Part shown: in pieces, positions 10,801-20,880 of the stretch
How the letters are laid out: every line of letters starts with the position of its first letter
Position numbering within the stretch: the first letter of the stretch is position 1
Source of the DNA: Spirogloea muscicola
Lineage: Eukaryota > Streptophyta > Zygnematophyceae > Spirogloeales > Spirogloeaceae
Assembly (NCBI GenBank): GCA_009602725.1
Contig: WELB01000058.1
Span: forward strand, 229,993-260,267
Length of the DNA stretch: 30,275 bases
Reading direction: 5' to 3'
The notes under the pieces: generated by a model
The model's database searches: none
What the model was told of the DNA's origin: nothing
The model's input: only the letters and a program-made list of their open reading frames with translations
Translations under genes and position numbers: made by a program

Positions 10801-12659
10801 CACCGAAGATAATATTATAATGGTCGAAGCCATGAAGCAATGGTTCTTCAAGGAGAACCATTGAAGAGTCATGCACATGCGGCTGGCTATTGCTGATGGC
10901 CGTAAGCGGTGGTAGGACTGTGTTGTGTGCCAAGAGCAGCGCCTGAGAGAAAAGTGCTCTGCCTGTCTGCCATCCAGGTGCTGGTCAACTGTGTGAAGGG
11001 CATGGGGAGCAATGGGTGCAGCGGCGGGGAGCCCTATGCAGTATATGATTGGGTGAGTTGAAGCTTAACTTGCATAGCATCAGCATTATAGAACGTCCAG
11101 AGCCTTGCAGGTGCTGGGAAGATTTGTGCTGACTTTCTTTCCAGTTGTGACAAGAATTTTCTGGTAATGATTGTCAGTTGAAAGACAATGGCCTACCTGA
11201 TGACTCGTGTGCCAACTACGAGGTAGGCACTTCCTTGGCCATTATTGGTTTTTCTGCCTCTCGATGTTGGTCCATCTACCTCCCAACTATGCTTAGCTGT
11301 TCAGACTTATGGTGGTTCCCTCCTTAATAAATGTCTGTGAAGCAGTTGGGTATGATGTGCTGCATCCATGCCTTTGAGTCTCTGTGTTACATCGTTATGC
11401 AGGCGAAGGACAAGGAATGCAATGCTATCAACACCTGCACTAATTGTGATCCTATGAGAGGTTGCTTCGCTGTTGAAGTAAGTTGACAAGGACTTAATGT
11501 AGAGGACAGATGTCCTCTACATGCTCTCTCTTTCACAGAGGACGTATTTAAGGGTGCCCTTTGTCGCTGTTTTGAGAGTTTGGATTCACGAAGGCAGGGA
11601 GAGCAGTCTCGATGGGATTATGCTTGGCAGTCAGCAGTGCCAAGGCACTAAAGGATATTTTTTTTGCATATGCATCTGTTGTGCAGGAGTATGTGAAGTA
11701 CTATGTTGCTGAGCACGGCAAGGTCAAGGGAGAAGCAAACATGATGGCCGAGGTACTTTCAAGCACCCCAAATAAACCAATCAAGATCTGCGGTCGGACT
11801 TGTGGTGGCTAGATGGCCATGCTTTCAAGGGGGGGTGACATTCGCTGCTCTGAAGTGGCTCACTTAGCTCTTGCCATGCAGATCGCGACCAGAGGTCCCA
11901 TATCCTGCGGCATGTGCGTGACTGAGGATTTTGAGAATTACAAGTACGTAGACTCTTTACGAGGATGGACTTCGGCAGGTTCATTAGGCTTCCCTCAAAG
12001 GCATGCATTTCCATCAAGAACATGCTCTCACGCCTTAGCAGTCTGCCAGGTCTATGTCATGTTTGCTTACGTGCATCTCATTGTGCAGGGGCGGTGTTTT
12101 TGTGGACACGACTGGCTGTACGGCTGAGATGCATGCTATCTCGATCGCCGGGTATGGGCAGACTGAGGACGGGACCAAGTATTGGATTGCGCGAAATTCC
12201 TGGGGAAGCTACTGGTCTGTCCTCGCTTTAGCAACTTCGAGAATATGTGATGTATAATTGGGTCCAAAGCATTTCCTTGTAGCTAGGCCGCAGCAGCTAC
12301 TCATCTGTTGTTATTCGTGATCTCATGCTCATTACCACTTCCCAGGTTTTGTGGCCCCTGGACTTGTTGAGGCTAGCATCGCATATTTCTCTGAACTCGT
12401 GAAACTTGCTAAGTAGTTGCTTACAAAAGTGGCAGCAACAACATGGTGGTCATCGTTCTAGGAGTAGACTGGTGGCTTGCTGCCTATCTGCTATGCTAGG
12501 ATCATCTGTCCATGTACTTAAGAGGGCTCAGCAGTTCTCGTGCTGGGCCTCTGTTGCAGGGGCGAAGGTGGATGGTTCAGGATCATCCGAGGGGACGACA
12601 ATCTTGGCATCGAGGAGAATTGCGATTGGGCTGTCCCAAAGAAGACTTGGTTAGATTAA
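7836..12659 (+). CDS. Double-headed cathepsin X/Z-like cysteine protease (two papain C1 domains), 14 exons
   Basis: Exons: 7836-8141, 8460-8556, 8711-8966, 9355-9408, 9535-9733, 9852-10149, 10312-10545, 10978-11052, 11178-11222, 11403-11477, 11687-11752, 11882-11943, 12089-12214, 12560-12659; about 663 aa if the N at 7887 is surplus. A signal peptide (ALLLGLASLAIPAAAA) is followed by domain 1 (about 45-332): the cathepsin X mini-loop NQHIPQYC, catalytic Cys105 in GSCW, His276 and Asn298 (RNSWG). Exon 6 then reads from the domain 1 C-terminus through a ~70-residue acidic linker into domain 2 (about 404-663): NQHIPQYCGSCW with Cys452, His604 and Asn625. HIP is the cathepsin X hallmark linked to carboxypeptidase activity, so both heads look active. 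The protein is probably secretory or vacuolar. Oddities: the N at 7887 breaks the frame between ATG and signal peptide, and intron 1 lacks an AG before 8460. Post-translational cleavage into two enzymes is possible. Confidence 0.9.
7887..7887. other. Ambiguous base that breaks the protease frame
   Basis: The only N noticed in the window. The ATG at 7836 and the hydrophobic signal peptide are in different frames as written. Leaving out this one position joins them, so it probably marks an assembly error and not an unknown base. Confidence 0.75.
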
Positions 12660-13513
12660 GAGGCCACCCCTCATCATGATCATCTCAGGGTCCTTGGGAC
12701 AGTAGGACAGCAATGTATTCATTGCCATCTCAAAGCAGGAGTAGCTTGTATATATGATTGCTGCTGCTGTGGGCATGCCTAGACGGTTTGTTCCTCAATG
12801 TCCTCGGACATCATTCAGATTATTAAACAGACTTGGGCTGAAAGTTGTGCAGTGGACGCCCCCAGGAATGTCCTTGATTGTTGTGTTCAAGCAGGAAGTA
12901 GGGAAAAGAAGGCCGTAAGTACCCCTGGGACAGAAGTAGATCTGTTATTTCCTCCATGAGCTCTCTGCACTTCTATTATTAGCCACTTCTGACAAGGTCC
13001 ACTCACACGTCACACGTCCCAGTGCTAAGCAAATGAGGACTAGTGGTGGTACCCCTAGGCAAAGGCTTGTGTATGCTGAAGCTCAGTAGTATCATCGACA
13101 TCCTTGCTAGCAACGGCTGCTAGATTGATTCACATGGTGCACTATACGATACGCTCCCAAGACAGCAATGGTGCAACTTAGCAACGTTTTGCACAATTGG
13201 TGTACGGATAACCGAGGGCTTACACACTGGCCACACTCATTTACTCATTCTAAGCGCCAGATAACACACTGGATCTAATGCTGATGCCATCATGACCTCC
13301 TTTGCTTGCCCTATAAGGGTGTTATGTCAAGATAGTGTACAATTGCCATTGCCCTTCATGCGGGCATCGGTGGCATCCAGGATAAGCACAAATGAAGTGT
13401 AACGGATGAGGGGTGCAATTGCAACCCCTACTCTCGGACGTTGCGAGATCAAGGCCAGCTAAGCCTCAGCAAAGGAAGGCTCCAGCTTTGATTTGAATTA
13501 CCTGCAACTTTGT
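12660..13513. other. Convergent spacer between the protease and GT77 genes
   Basis: The 3' ends of the two neighbouring genes face each other here. The sequence is unremarkable and AT-richer than the exons. No further gene or repeat array was recognised. Confidence 0.5.
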
Positions 13514-16500
13514 CTAGGCCAGGCTTTTGTTGGGTGTCTCGGTCTGTTTCATCTCTGAGGTCGCATTGGTGAGCAAGGAGGTTGCTGGCCTTACTTCACC
13601 GGCAGCTACTGCCAGTGGAGTTTCACGGGGCTTTACGAATTTGCCATCGCCCCAATCTACATTCTTAGCAAAAAGGTGCCAAGGGTGGATGCACATGCGG
13701 CCCACCATGTCATATCGCCAGAACCCATTCAGCTTCAAGCGGTCAATCTTCGCATCCAGGCCCTTGATCCAGTTGTTGTGCAGGACTTTGCAGCCCCTCC
13801 GTTGGCATTCTTGAAACACGTTCTTGGAGTTCCATATCTATAAAGCGCAAGATTTGTAGGGACTTGTCAGTCCCTGCAGAAAGGTTAGATGTCTAGAGGT
13901 GGCATGCATTTGAAGCTCCTACTTTTCACATGATCTGATGCTAGATTGGAGTAGTCACCTCGCCCACAGCACCATTGGGGTACTCTTTGCTGCTGAGGAA
14001 GACGACTTTGAAGCCGTCCTTATTTGTGCACCCATCATTCCCAACTTTCAGCTCTCCGGCCTTCCCACAGAGTACATCATAGAAGCTTGGCTGCTCCGAA
14101 AGCGGCGACTTGCTGGCATCCGCCACCACTGCCTCCAGAGCTTTGATAGTCTTTGGATCTGATCTTGCTATGTAGAATCCAGAGTTGATACGCCTGAGAC
14201 CATTGCTGGCCAGAGTGTGGTTTGGTTCATTGCTCTGGAGGAGGAATACAAGGTATCAGTCTTCCTCGACTCGAATATCATAATCATATCGGCCAGACAC
14301 CACTTCCTTGACAAGCCAATGGCAAGTCAGTCGCATATTACACACCGTATTGCTGCAATGGATGTCCATCAACTGAATAATGACCTTGACACAATCATAA
14401 GCATGCAGTACCTGGATAGCCAAGACCCCAGGGCCATATTTCATGAGGTCCGGGAGGGGATTTGTAAACCAAACAACATCCACATCACTCCAGAGAACTG
14501 AAAACCCTGCCTTCAGAACCTTGAGAACTGCTCGAGACTTCAACTTGGTAGCTGAGCGAAAGCACGCAGAATTGAATTCGCACTCTCCAGAAGTCTTTGA
14601 ACCATCACCAACGTCTTTGTCGTAGTATACAGGTAACCCCTGCAGGAAGAAGAAGACACATCACAAGGACAAGGGCCTGAAAGAGTTGGTCAAGGCGTGC
14701 AGATGATGCTCGTGACACAGCACTTGGCACGCAATCAAGCTCCTCCAATGATGGTTCAGCTTGTCAGAGCAGCTGGCATGTTGCTCAGGGGGCACATCTG
14801 CAGAAGACTGATGATACCACCTTCTTGCTGCACAGAGCTTGTGAGTAAGCTAAGAAAGTGACACAGATCTGAGAAGTCCATGTTCTGAGCATACACTTCA
14901 GCATGAACTGGCCTTACCTGAGCAAAGGCAAATTTGTACAAGTCCACATCAAGGGCCACCACAAGGTAGTTGGTGACTTGCAGGCTTTGTAGCCGGCACA
15001 CAAAGTTGATGAGGAGGTCTCTGTAGGCATATGTAACACCTATAAGGATCACGACCTTGTCCTCGTTTGCCACCTGGCCAACAAGAAGGTGCCAACATGG
15101 TGACTCCGCTTTCAGGAGGCTCAGGAGGGAATAAGTGGTCCGGCCTAGCATCCATTGCAGCCCTTGCTCACTGAGACCCAGGATGAAATCTGCCAAGCTG
15201 TAGGCATTTTCGATGGGCAAATCTACCTGTTCAAGAAGGTGAGGCATCGTGTGGGGCAGGCCGGGGAAAGAATCCTTCTTGGGGGTGGCCTCGATCTCGT
15301 AGAGTTTCTCAGAGCTCATCGCCCCACACTTGAATGTTCTGTTATCTTTCATCAGACTTGGATCGTTCTGGCAGTCATTACAAGAACAGGGGTGTCAGGA
15401 CTAGATAGGAGACTCGAGAGGTTATCAGGTCCACATACCGCGCAGATTATCGTTGACAGGATTCTTGGGACGAAATGTCATTAATGTAGCTGCATGTACC
15501 TAACAGATGTCCTGGACGTTGATGTCTAAGTTATTGGGGTAGCGACAAAGCCCTAGCCTCGAAGGCCAGCCATGTTACTGCAGGGAGCATCTCCTGATGA
15601 TTGCTGCAAGGGCTGCTTGCCACTGACCTGTGTCTTCAGAGCGTAGTTGCTGGCCTCGCAACTGCAGACCCCGAGCCTCTTGCGCTTGATCAGGCACAAG
15701 TTGCCCTCTAGCGGCGCAAAGCAGCTCATAAGCCTCCAGGGGCAGTGGAACGCCGTGCCGAGCTGGTTGCGGAAGGTACCCCCCGACGTTTGCGACAGGT
15801 GCACGTTCAAAAAGGCCTCCCATGTCCGGGCTTTATTGGCTGACCAAAAGTTGGTGCCCTTCGCCGCACCAGCAGCACCTTTGTTGGCCTCCATCATGTA
15901 TCTACATCAGACAGACGCTGGCACAGTGAGCGAACAAGGTAAACAAACCGCACAGTACATAGGTTAATTGCAGACGTAGCAACCAGTTTTACCAACCACT
16001 TTGCAGAGCTGAAACTTGCTGCAGAAACCACTTGAAACACTTTCATGGTTGCCATTTGTTCTGACCCCTAAACCCCTAATCCGATCTTGAGATCCTAGTG
16101 CATCGGGAAGATGGCCACTCAAGAATGGCCACTCACTCATACGAATGTTCCACATGGACATTTGTGGCGGTATCTGTAGAATCAACGACCTCCCGGTACC
16201 CAGACTCCACAGTCTCGTGAATTATCCAATTGTCATATCGCCCTCGCGCGTATGCATAAGGAGGCATTGGAATATTGTGTAGGGGCACGCCAGGCGCATT
16301 ATTCCATGCCCAGAAGTCGAGGCCGCCGTATGTGTGCAGTGTCCCATTGGTCTTAACGTAGTGCGCAACATCTTGCTCCGTGGCTACAGTGCCATTCTTA
16401 TGAAGAAGCGGAGCTCCAGGTGCTTGATATGTGAAAGGGAAGTCCTTGCCAAGGTCCCACCGCATGGATGTGAGCAGCCAATTGCGGTAGCTGTTGGCAA

Positions 16501-17704
16501 CCTAGAAGCAGTCCAGAACAGTGAAACTACATCAGCTGAGCTGTAACAGCTGTTTGCAAGCTTTGGTGTGACACCTTGTGATCCGCGTTTGCACCAATAT
16601 CACAGGGATGATACTGAACCCTTGCGTCCTCCGTCAAAGACCAGGCGCAAGCCCTTCGAGCAGACGCTGACCTTATAGATGGTGGGCATGATATCACCGA
16701 GGAGAAGAATGTCGGCATTGATGAGTAGCGACACATCAGTGTCAGCAGCCAGGGCTCTGGCTAAGAGCGAGTGGAAAAGTGGGAGGCCGCGGAAGTTGCT
16801 GTCAATGTGTGGGTCCACAGTGATCCTCCCAGGAAAATCCTTGGCGACGGTGTAAAGGGAGGGGTGGCTGCCGAGAAGGACGATCTTGACTGGCGGCTCC
16901 AGCCTCAGATAGGAGAGCAGGGCTCTCTTGCTTCCATCATCCGGGCTATCCGTGTACTCCTTGGGGGCGCAGAAGATGGTGATAGTGGGCTGGTGCAACT
17001 GGCCCTGGTTCAGCACAAAGTCGCCTTATAAGATTTAGAGGCCCGATTGCAGTGCAACCTGGCCCCTGGAGCAGCAGAAGGGGCTACAATTGCTGGAAGG
17101 TATGCGGCCTGAATAGCTGGTGCGCTTCTCTGGCAGTGCTCAGAAAATCAACTCAACTCAAGCCAATGCCCCTGCAACACGACTTAGTGGTGCAGCTGCT
17201 ACGGCAAGCTAATGCAAGACTGAGTCCCTCATCCCCAAAAGGCGCAACCCCTGGTAATCCACAAGATGAACTATGTGACATTCAGCACCGTTCCTGGCGA
17301 CCAGGGACCATCTATTCCGAGACCTTCCTTAAGCAGGTGTTGAAAGGCCGCACCTCAATCTCCACCACCCCCCTATCCCGGCTGTACATGAAGATGCGCT
17401 TGGCGTGGGCAGCAGCTTCTCCGGCACTCACGACGAGGTACTCCACATCGAAGACCACTGCCAAGAGGCAGGGTTCTTTCAGATGTCAGGGACGAGATGA
17501 GAGGATCAGGAATGAAGGAGCAAAGCGGCCATGCGGACAGCACGCCCCCACGGCTTGCTGCCACAGCCTGCTGCTCGAGCGGGACAACTGAGCCCCCTGA
17601 AGGGGGCGGGGCTCACCGGTGAAGGCGGCGAAGACGAGCAGGGCGAGAGCCGCGACGGCGGCGGCACGGCCCTTGCCGCTGCGGAGGACCTTGCCGGCGG
17701 TCAT
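13514..17704 (-). CDS. GT77-type glycosyltransferase, RAY1-like, type II membrane protein
   Basis: Exons in coding order: 17704-17617, 17457-17324, a short exon near 17083-17059, 17024-16672, 16501-16137, 15901-15628, 15328-15227, 15073-14918, 14639-14412, 14234-13959, 13837-13514; about 768-774 aa. A hydrophobic signal anchor at residues 14-28 suggests Golgi residence. The first module carries PTITIFCAPK, then VDPHIDSNFRGLPLFHSLLARA, then INADILLLGD and later YAYARGRYDNWIIHE. The second is the nucleotide-diphospho-sugar transferase domain: YAYRDLLINFVCRL, TNYLVVALD, SVLWSDVDVVW (DVD near 545-547), INSGFYIARS, YPNGAV, VLHNNW. This two-module layout matches plant RAY1-like proteins of GT77, whose relatives add arabinose or xylose to cell-wall glycoproteins and pectin. 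The exact sugar is unknown. Exons 2 and 3 cannot join in phase directly, so an intervening exon of 7 nt (17059-17065) or 25 nt (17059-17083) is needed. Confidence 0.85.
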
Positions 17705-17758
17705 CCTCGCGGGCGCAGAGGGCGCGGCAGGCGGCGGCCGCCGTCAGCAGCTGCCGCG

Positions 17759-17790
<32 letters not shown>

Positions 17791-17795
17791 GGGGA
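17759..17795. repeat. CGG trinucleotide tract upstream of the GT77 gene
   Basis: A GGC/CGG run with one GGT interruption lies 55-90 bases upstream of the GT77 start codon, probably in its 5' untranslated region. Confidence 0.75.
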
Positions 17796-17938
17796 GGCGC
17801 TGCCGCGGCGGGCACCATGATGGTGGAGTTGGCCGGCTCGTTCCTACCTTCCCCGCCGACACCACCCCCCAACTCGACGGTGGCCCGTCGGGCTGACGGC
17901 TGACGGCCATCCCATCTGAATAAAAGCATCGTAATATG

Positions 17939-17982
17939 GTGACTGTTTGACAACAGTCACAGTAGCCGGCCTCCCAGCCGGC
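17939..17982. other. Perfect 9-bp hairpin followed by a GCCGGC pair
   Basis: gtgactgtt (17939-17947) and aacagtcac (17952-17960) are exact inverted repeats around a tgac loop. Just after, gccggc occurs at 17965-17970 and again at 17977-17982. The element is about 240 bases upstream of the GT77 start. It could be a regulatory or mobile-element end; its role is unknown. Confidence 0.6.
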
Positions 17983-18089
17983 AGGGGGATAGTTTTCCGG
18001 CAGCTAGTCTGTCGGATCTGCGGCTTCTTACTCGTAGCTACTGAGTGATCCATCCTCCCCCTGTGCTGACATGACACCTTCAGGCACCT

Positions 18090-18850
18090 CTGTAGCTGCT
18101 AAACGCTTGTCCCTTCTGAACCCTTGTCAATTCTTTTTGGGCTGGCTTATCACAGCCCTTGCCCCCATTTGGAGTGCCACTTCTTCTCCCCAGCCCACCC
18201 GGGCAGGTGCGCTGCTGACGGCTGACGGCCGGCTGGCCAGTCGCCGGGCCAGATGGCGGCAGCAGAGCGGGGGCGGCCCGGGGGGGCGGCCCCGACAACA
18301 GGGGACATTGAGCACCCAGTCACCACTTGAGTGGTCATGTGCTCTAGTGCTTTTCTGGCTTTGTCCATTCCTTTCGGGCTGGCTCTCACAGCCACCAAGT
18401 CAATCTGGCCGCGCTTCTTTTTCTGGCCCCTTGGAAGTGTGTTCTCGGTGCACCTCTGGGCTGGCCAGTCACAGCCACCGCCCTCTGCTGAGCTCTCAAA
18501 ACACAGCTGCGCACCAGGTGCCGGAATGGTTGCACTTTGCGTGCGGGCCACCTGGAGCCGGCCAGCATGGCGTCCAGCGTGGCAGGGCCCCGGCCCGACG
18601 ACCAAAGGCCACATTTTCCCACAGGTCAGCCCACTGAGAGATGGCCGCTCTGACGATGCGGCAGTTGGCCGGCTCTGGCCAACCCATCACCCGGCGCACG
18701 CTGATCCTCCGGGGTCGACGAGGGTCCACGGCGTCCGGCGAGCCCCTGGAGATAGCCAGTTTTGAGACGGCGCTTCTGGCCCCTTCGTAGTTTGGCCCCT
18801 TCGAACCTTGTCACGTCTTTTCGGGCTGGCTTCTCACAGCAATTGCCTCC
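18090..18850 (+). repeat. Second hairpin-repeat cluster, part 1, plus orientation
   Basis: Copies of gggctggc...cacagcc occur at 18139-18158 (a perfect GGGCTG/CAGCCC stem), 18376-18393, 18458-18476 and 18823-18840. The leader at 18090-18138, with gtagctgctaaacgcttgt, recurs at 20236. The doubled string gctgacggctgacggc occurs near 17890 and 18215. Open frames cross these copies in different frames, which argues against coding. Confidence 0.75.
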
Positions 18851-19384
18851 TGTCGTGCGATATCCCGTCGGTGGCTCATTGGTGTCGGTGTTGACAAGGA
18901 TGCGGATGTGGCTGCTCACGTGGATATTCGAGGGTGAGTCATTACTCAATTTTGTGTGAAGGTGGGCGGCATCTCCAACCTGCTTCGGTCAGAAAAGATA
19001 CGTTTCGATTTGGTCGGGGTCGGAGCACCATCCGGATCCGGCGCCAGTGCCTCGCCATCAACGGTGCTTAGGCTTCCTCGCCGCCATGGTCAATCAGTGC
19101 CTCGGCGTGCAGCGCATTGCCCTCTTGCCACCTTTCGCCACACAAAGCCCTGCTGATTTATCTAAGCCAAGAAAGCTCACGAAAGCACGTCGAAGGTGTG
19201 ATATGCCTCGATAAGCCGTGAGGGACCAGTAGGGCAGTGGTAGGGTAATGGTAGGTAGTGGTAGAAGCGAATCTCAGGCTACACTAGCCTTGAGGCTGGG
19301 GAACCCAAATGGGCCAAATGGCCCACCCCAACAAACAATGTCATTCTTTATCTGACCAAACATAAAGGGTGTGGAGGGCCGGGA
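18851..19384. other. Stretch without recognised genes
   Basis: No coding evidence was found. A short degenerate GGTAG-rich stretch lies at about 19226-19264 (gtagggcagtggtagggtaa and similar). Confidence 0.4.
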
Positions 19385-19403
19385 GCCGAGCAACTCGCTC
19401 GGC
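19385..19403. other. Perfect 7-bp hairpin
   Basis: gccgagc (19385-19391) and gctcggc (19397-19403) are exact inverted repeats around a 5-base loop. No run of T follows that would suggest a terminator. Confidence 0.55.
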
Positions 19404-19435
19404 CTAGTCTCTTCCTTTGGCTGCTGCCAACCTTT

Positions 19436-19484
19436 GCCGCCGCCGCCGCCGCTGCCGCTGCCGCCGCTGCTGCTGCTGCCACTG
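19436..19484. repeat. CCG/CTG trinucleotide tract
   Basis: A run of gccgccgcc, gctgccgctg and ctgctgctg, without a linked gene. Confidence 0.75.
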
Positions 19485-19787
19485 CACAGTAAGCGTAGCG
19501 CGCGCGCCCAGGGCCACGCCACGAAGGCGTGGGCACAGGCAAAAGCACAGACCTGCAAAGAGCCTCACCCGACGAGCCCCGCATTCGGTCGCGAAAGACC
19601 GAGCGTGCACTTGGTAAGCCGCAAACATTGCGACCTTGTGCGAATCATCCCCAAGTCCAAGCCTAACCTTGGATCATCAAAGAGCCTTGCCGAACACGCG
19701 CGAGCGACTCTTATCGTGCTCCATTGCATCTACTGCATTGTGAGCTTGTTTCTCCGGCATCTTGTCATTGTTACTCGAAGTTTCCAG

Positions 19788-19961
19788 TTACTGGGGCCAC
19801 TCCCCTTGGTTCGAGTTTGCTGTTACTGGGGCCACTCCCCTTGGTTCGAGTTCGCTGTTACTGGGGCCACTCCCCTTGGTTCGAGTTCGCTGTTACTTGG
19901 GGCCACTCCCCTTTGGGTCGCGGTTACTGTTATTTGGGGCCACTCCCCTTTGGGTCGCGTG
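19788..19961 (+). repeat. 35-bp tandem repeat, five copies
   Basis: Units start at 19788, 19823, 19858, 19893 and 19930. The first three are almost identical (ttactggggccactcccc, then ttggttcgagttcgctg). The last two are diverged, with tttgggtcgcg in place of ttggttcgag. Each unit holds a GGGG-ccact-CCCC dyad. A frame at 19371-20093 stays open across the array but has no domain. Confidence 0.92.
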
Positions 19962-20227
19962 TTATTTTCTGTTGTGTTGTTTTCATTCGATATCCAAGTA
20001 GCTCCTAAATTCCTCGCGGACCTATTTCCACCTCAATTCATGGAGTGCCTGCCACGCCAGACTGATTTCTTGCCTGCTTCCGTACTAATCTGACTTCTCG
20101 ACGCTATCTGGCAATCGATGCCCTGTGGCACGACACTCTTTTGGGAGAGCCACTTCCCTGGCCTCTTCCAGCGGCTGCTGATACTAAAAGAGCGGCTGTA
20201 AGAAGAACTTCCCTGGCCTCTGAATCT

Positions 20228-20650
20228 TCAGGCCCGTTTGTAGCTGCTAAACGCTTGTAGGCCCCTCCGAACCTTTGTCAATTCTTTTGGGCTGATTTTT
20301 CGCAGCCCTTGCCCCCATTGGGAGTGCCACTCTTTCTGGAGGGCGGCGCCGTCTCTGCTCCCTTGTACGCTCTCCTTGTACGTACATTTGTCAATGTGCT
20401 TGCTTTCGTACTTGGCCACACAGGCCCTCCATCGCTGAATGCACACTCATTTCCCTCGTATGTACTCACTCGCGGATACTAGTGTCCGCCTTAGCCAGCC
20501 CATTGCCCCGTTTCACAGCCGATTCTTTCATTTCAGCAGCCGCTTTTCTTCTTTCTACCAGGACCTTTGTAAGGCTCGGATGGGGCCTCCATGTCTCTTT
20601 CATGCGCACCGCGCCTTGACCATTCCTTTTGGGCTGGCCTCTCCCAGCCA
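20228..20650 (+). repeat. Second hairpin-repeat cluster, part 2
   Basis: 20231-20335 repeats 18090-18182 in the same orientation, from gtagctgctaaacgcttgt through gggctg...cagccc to ttgcccccat(t)tgggagtgcc. Hairpin motifs are at 20289-20308 and 20631-20649. A shortened copy of the 7131-7215 element (gtcaatgtgcttgc, acttggccac) lies at 20385-20445, and 20510-20555 matches 255-300. Confidence 0.75.
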
Positions 20651-20846
20651 CCAGTCAATCTGGCCGCGCTTGCCTTTGCAGCAGGTGCAGGGCTGCTCGA
20701 CATGGCCCCCGTGTGCAGGCCTCTCCTTGCTAAACGACAGACACAGCTGCAGCTGCTGCAGTGGCCTCCACAGGCGAGACGCACAGCTGCAGGATTCCCA
20801 TTGATGCTCTCTGCAAGCCCAGCTGTGCGTCGGAACCGCCAGGACT

Positions 20847-20880
20847 GCCTGGCTGGCCTGGCCTGGCCTGGCCAAGCCTG
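20847..20880. repeat. CCTGG pentanucleotide microsatellite
   Basis: About five diverged units of cctgg/ctggc in a row. Confidence 0.75.

Noticed and set aside
18071-18765. Overlapping plus-strand open frames in the second repeat cluster
   Set aside because: The hairpin repeat is translated in different frames along the same stretch, as expected for non-coding repeats in GC-rich DNA.
19805-19890. tRNA genes suggested by ggttcgagt strings
   Set aside because: There is no cloverleaf, no A box at the right distance, and the string recurs every 35 bases as part of the tandem unit.
19371-20093. Plus-strand open frame of 240 codons
   Set aside because: It runs through a CCG/CTG tract and the 35-bp tandem array, has no domain, and its repeat units fall in different frames.
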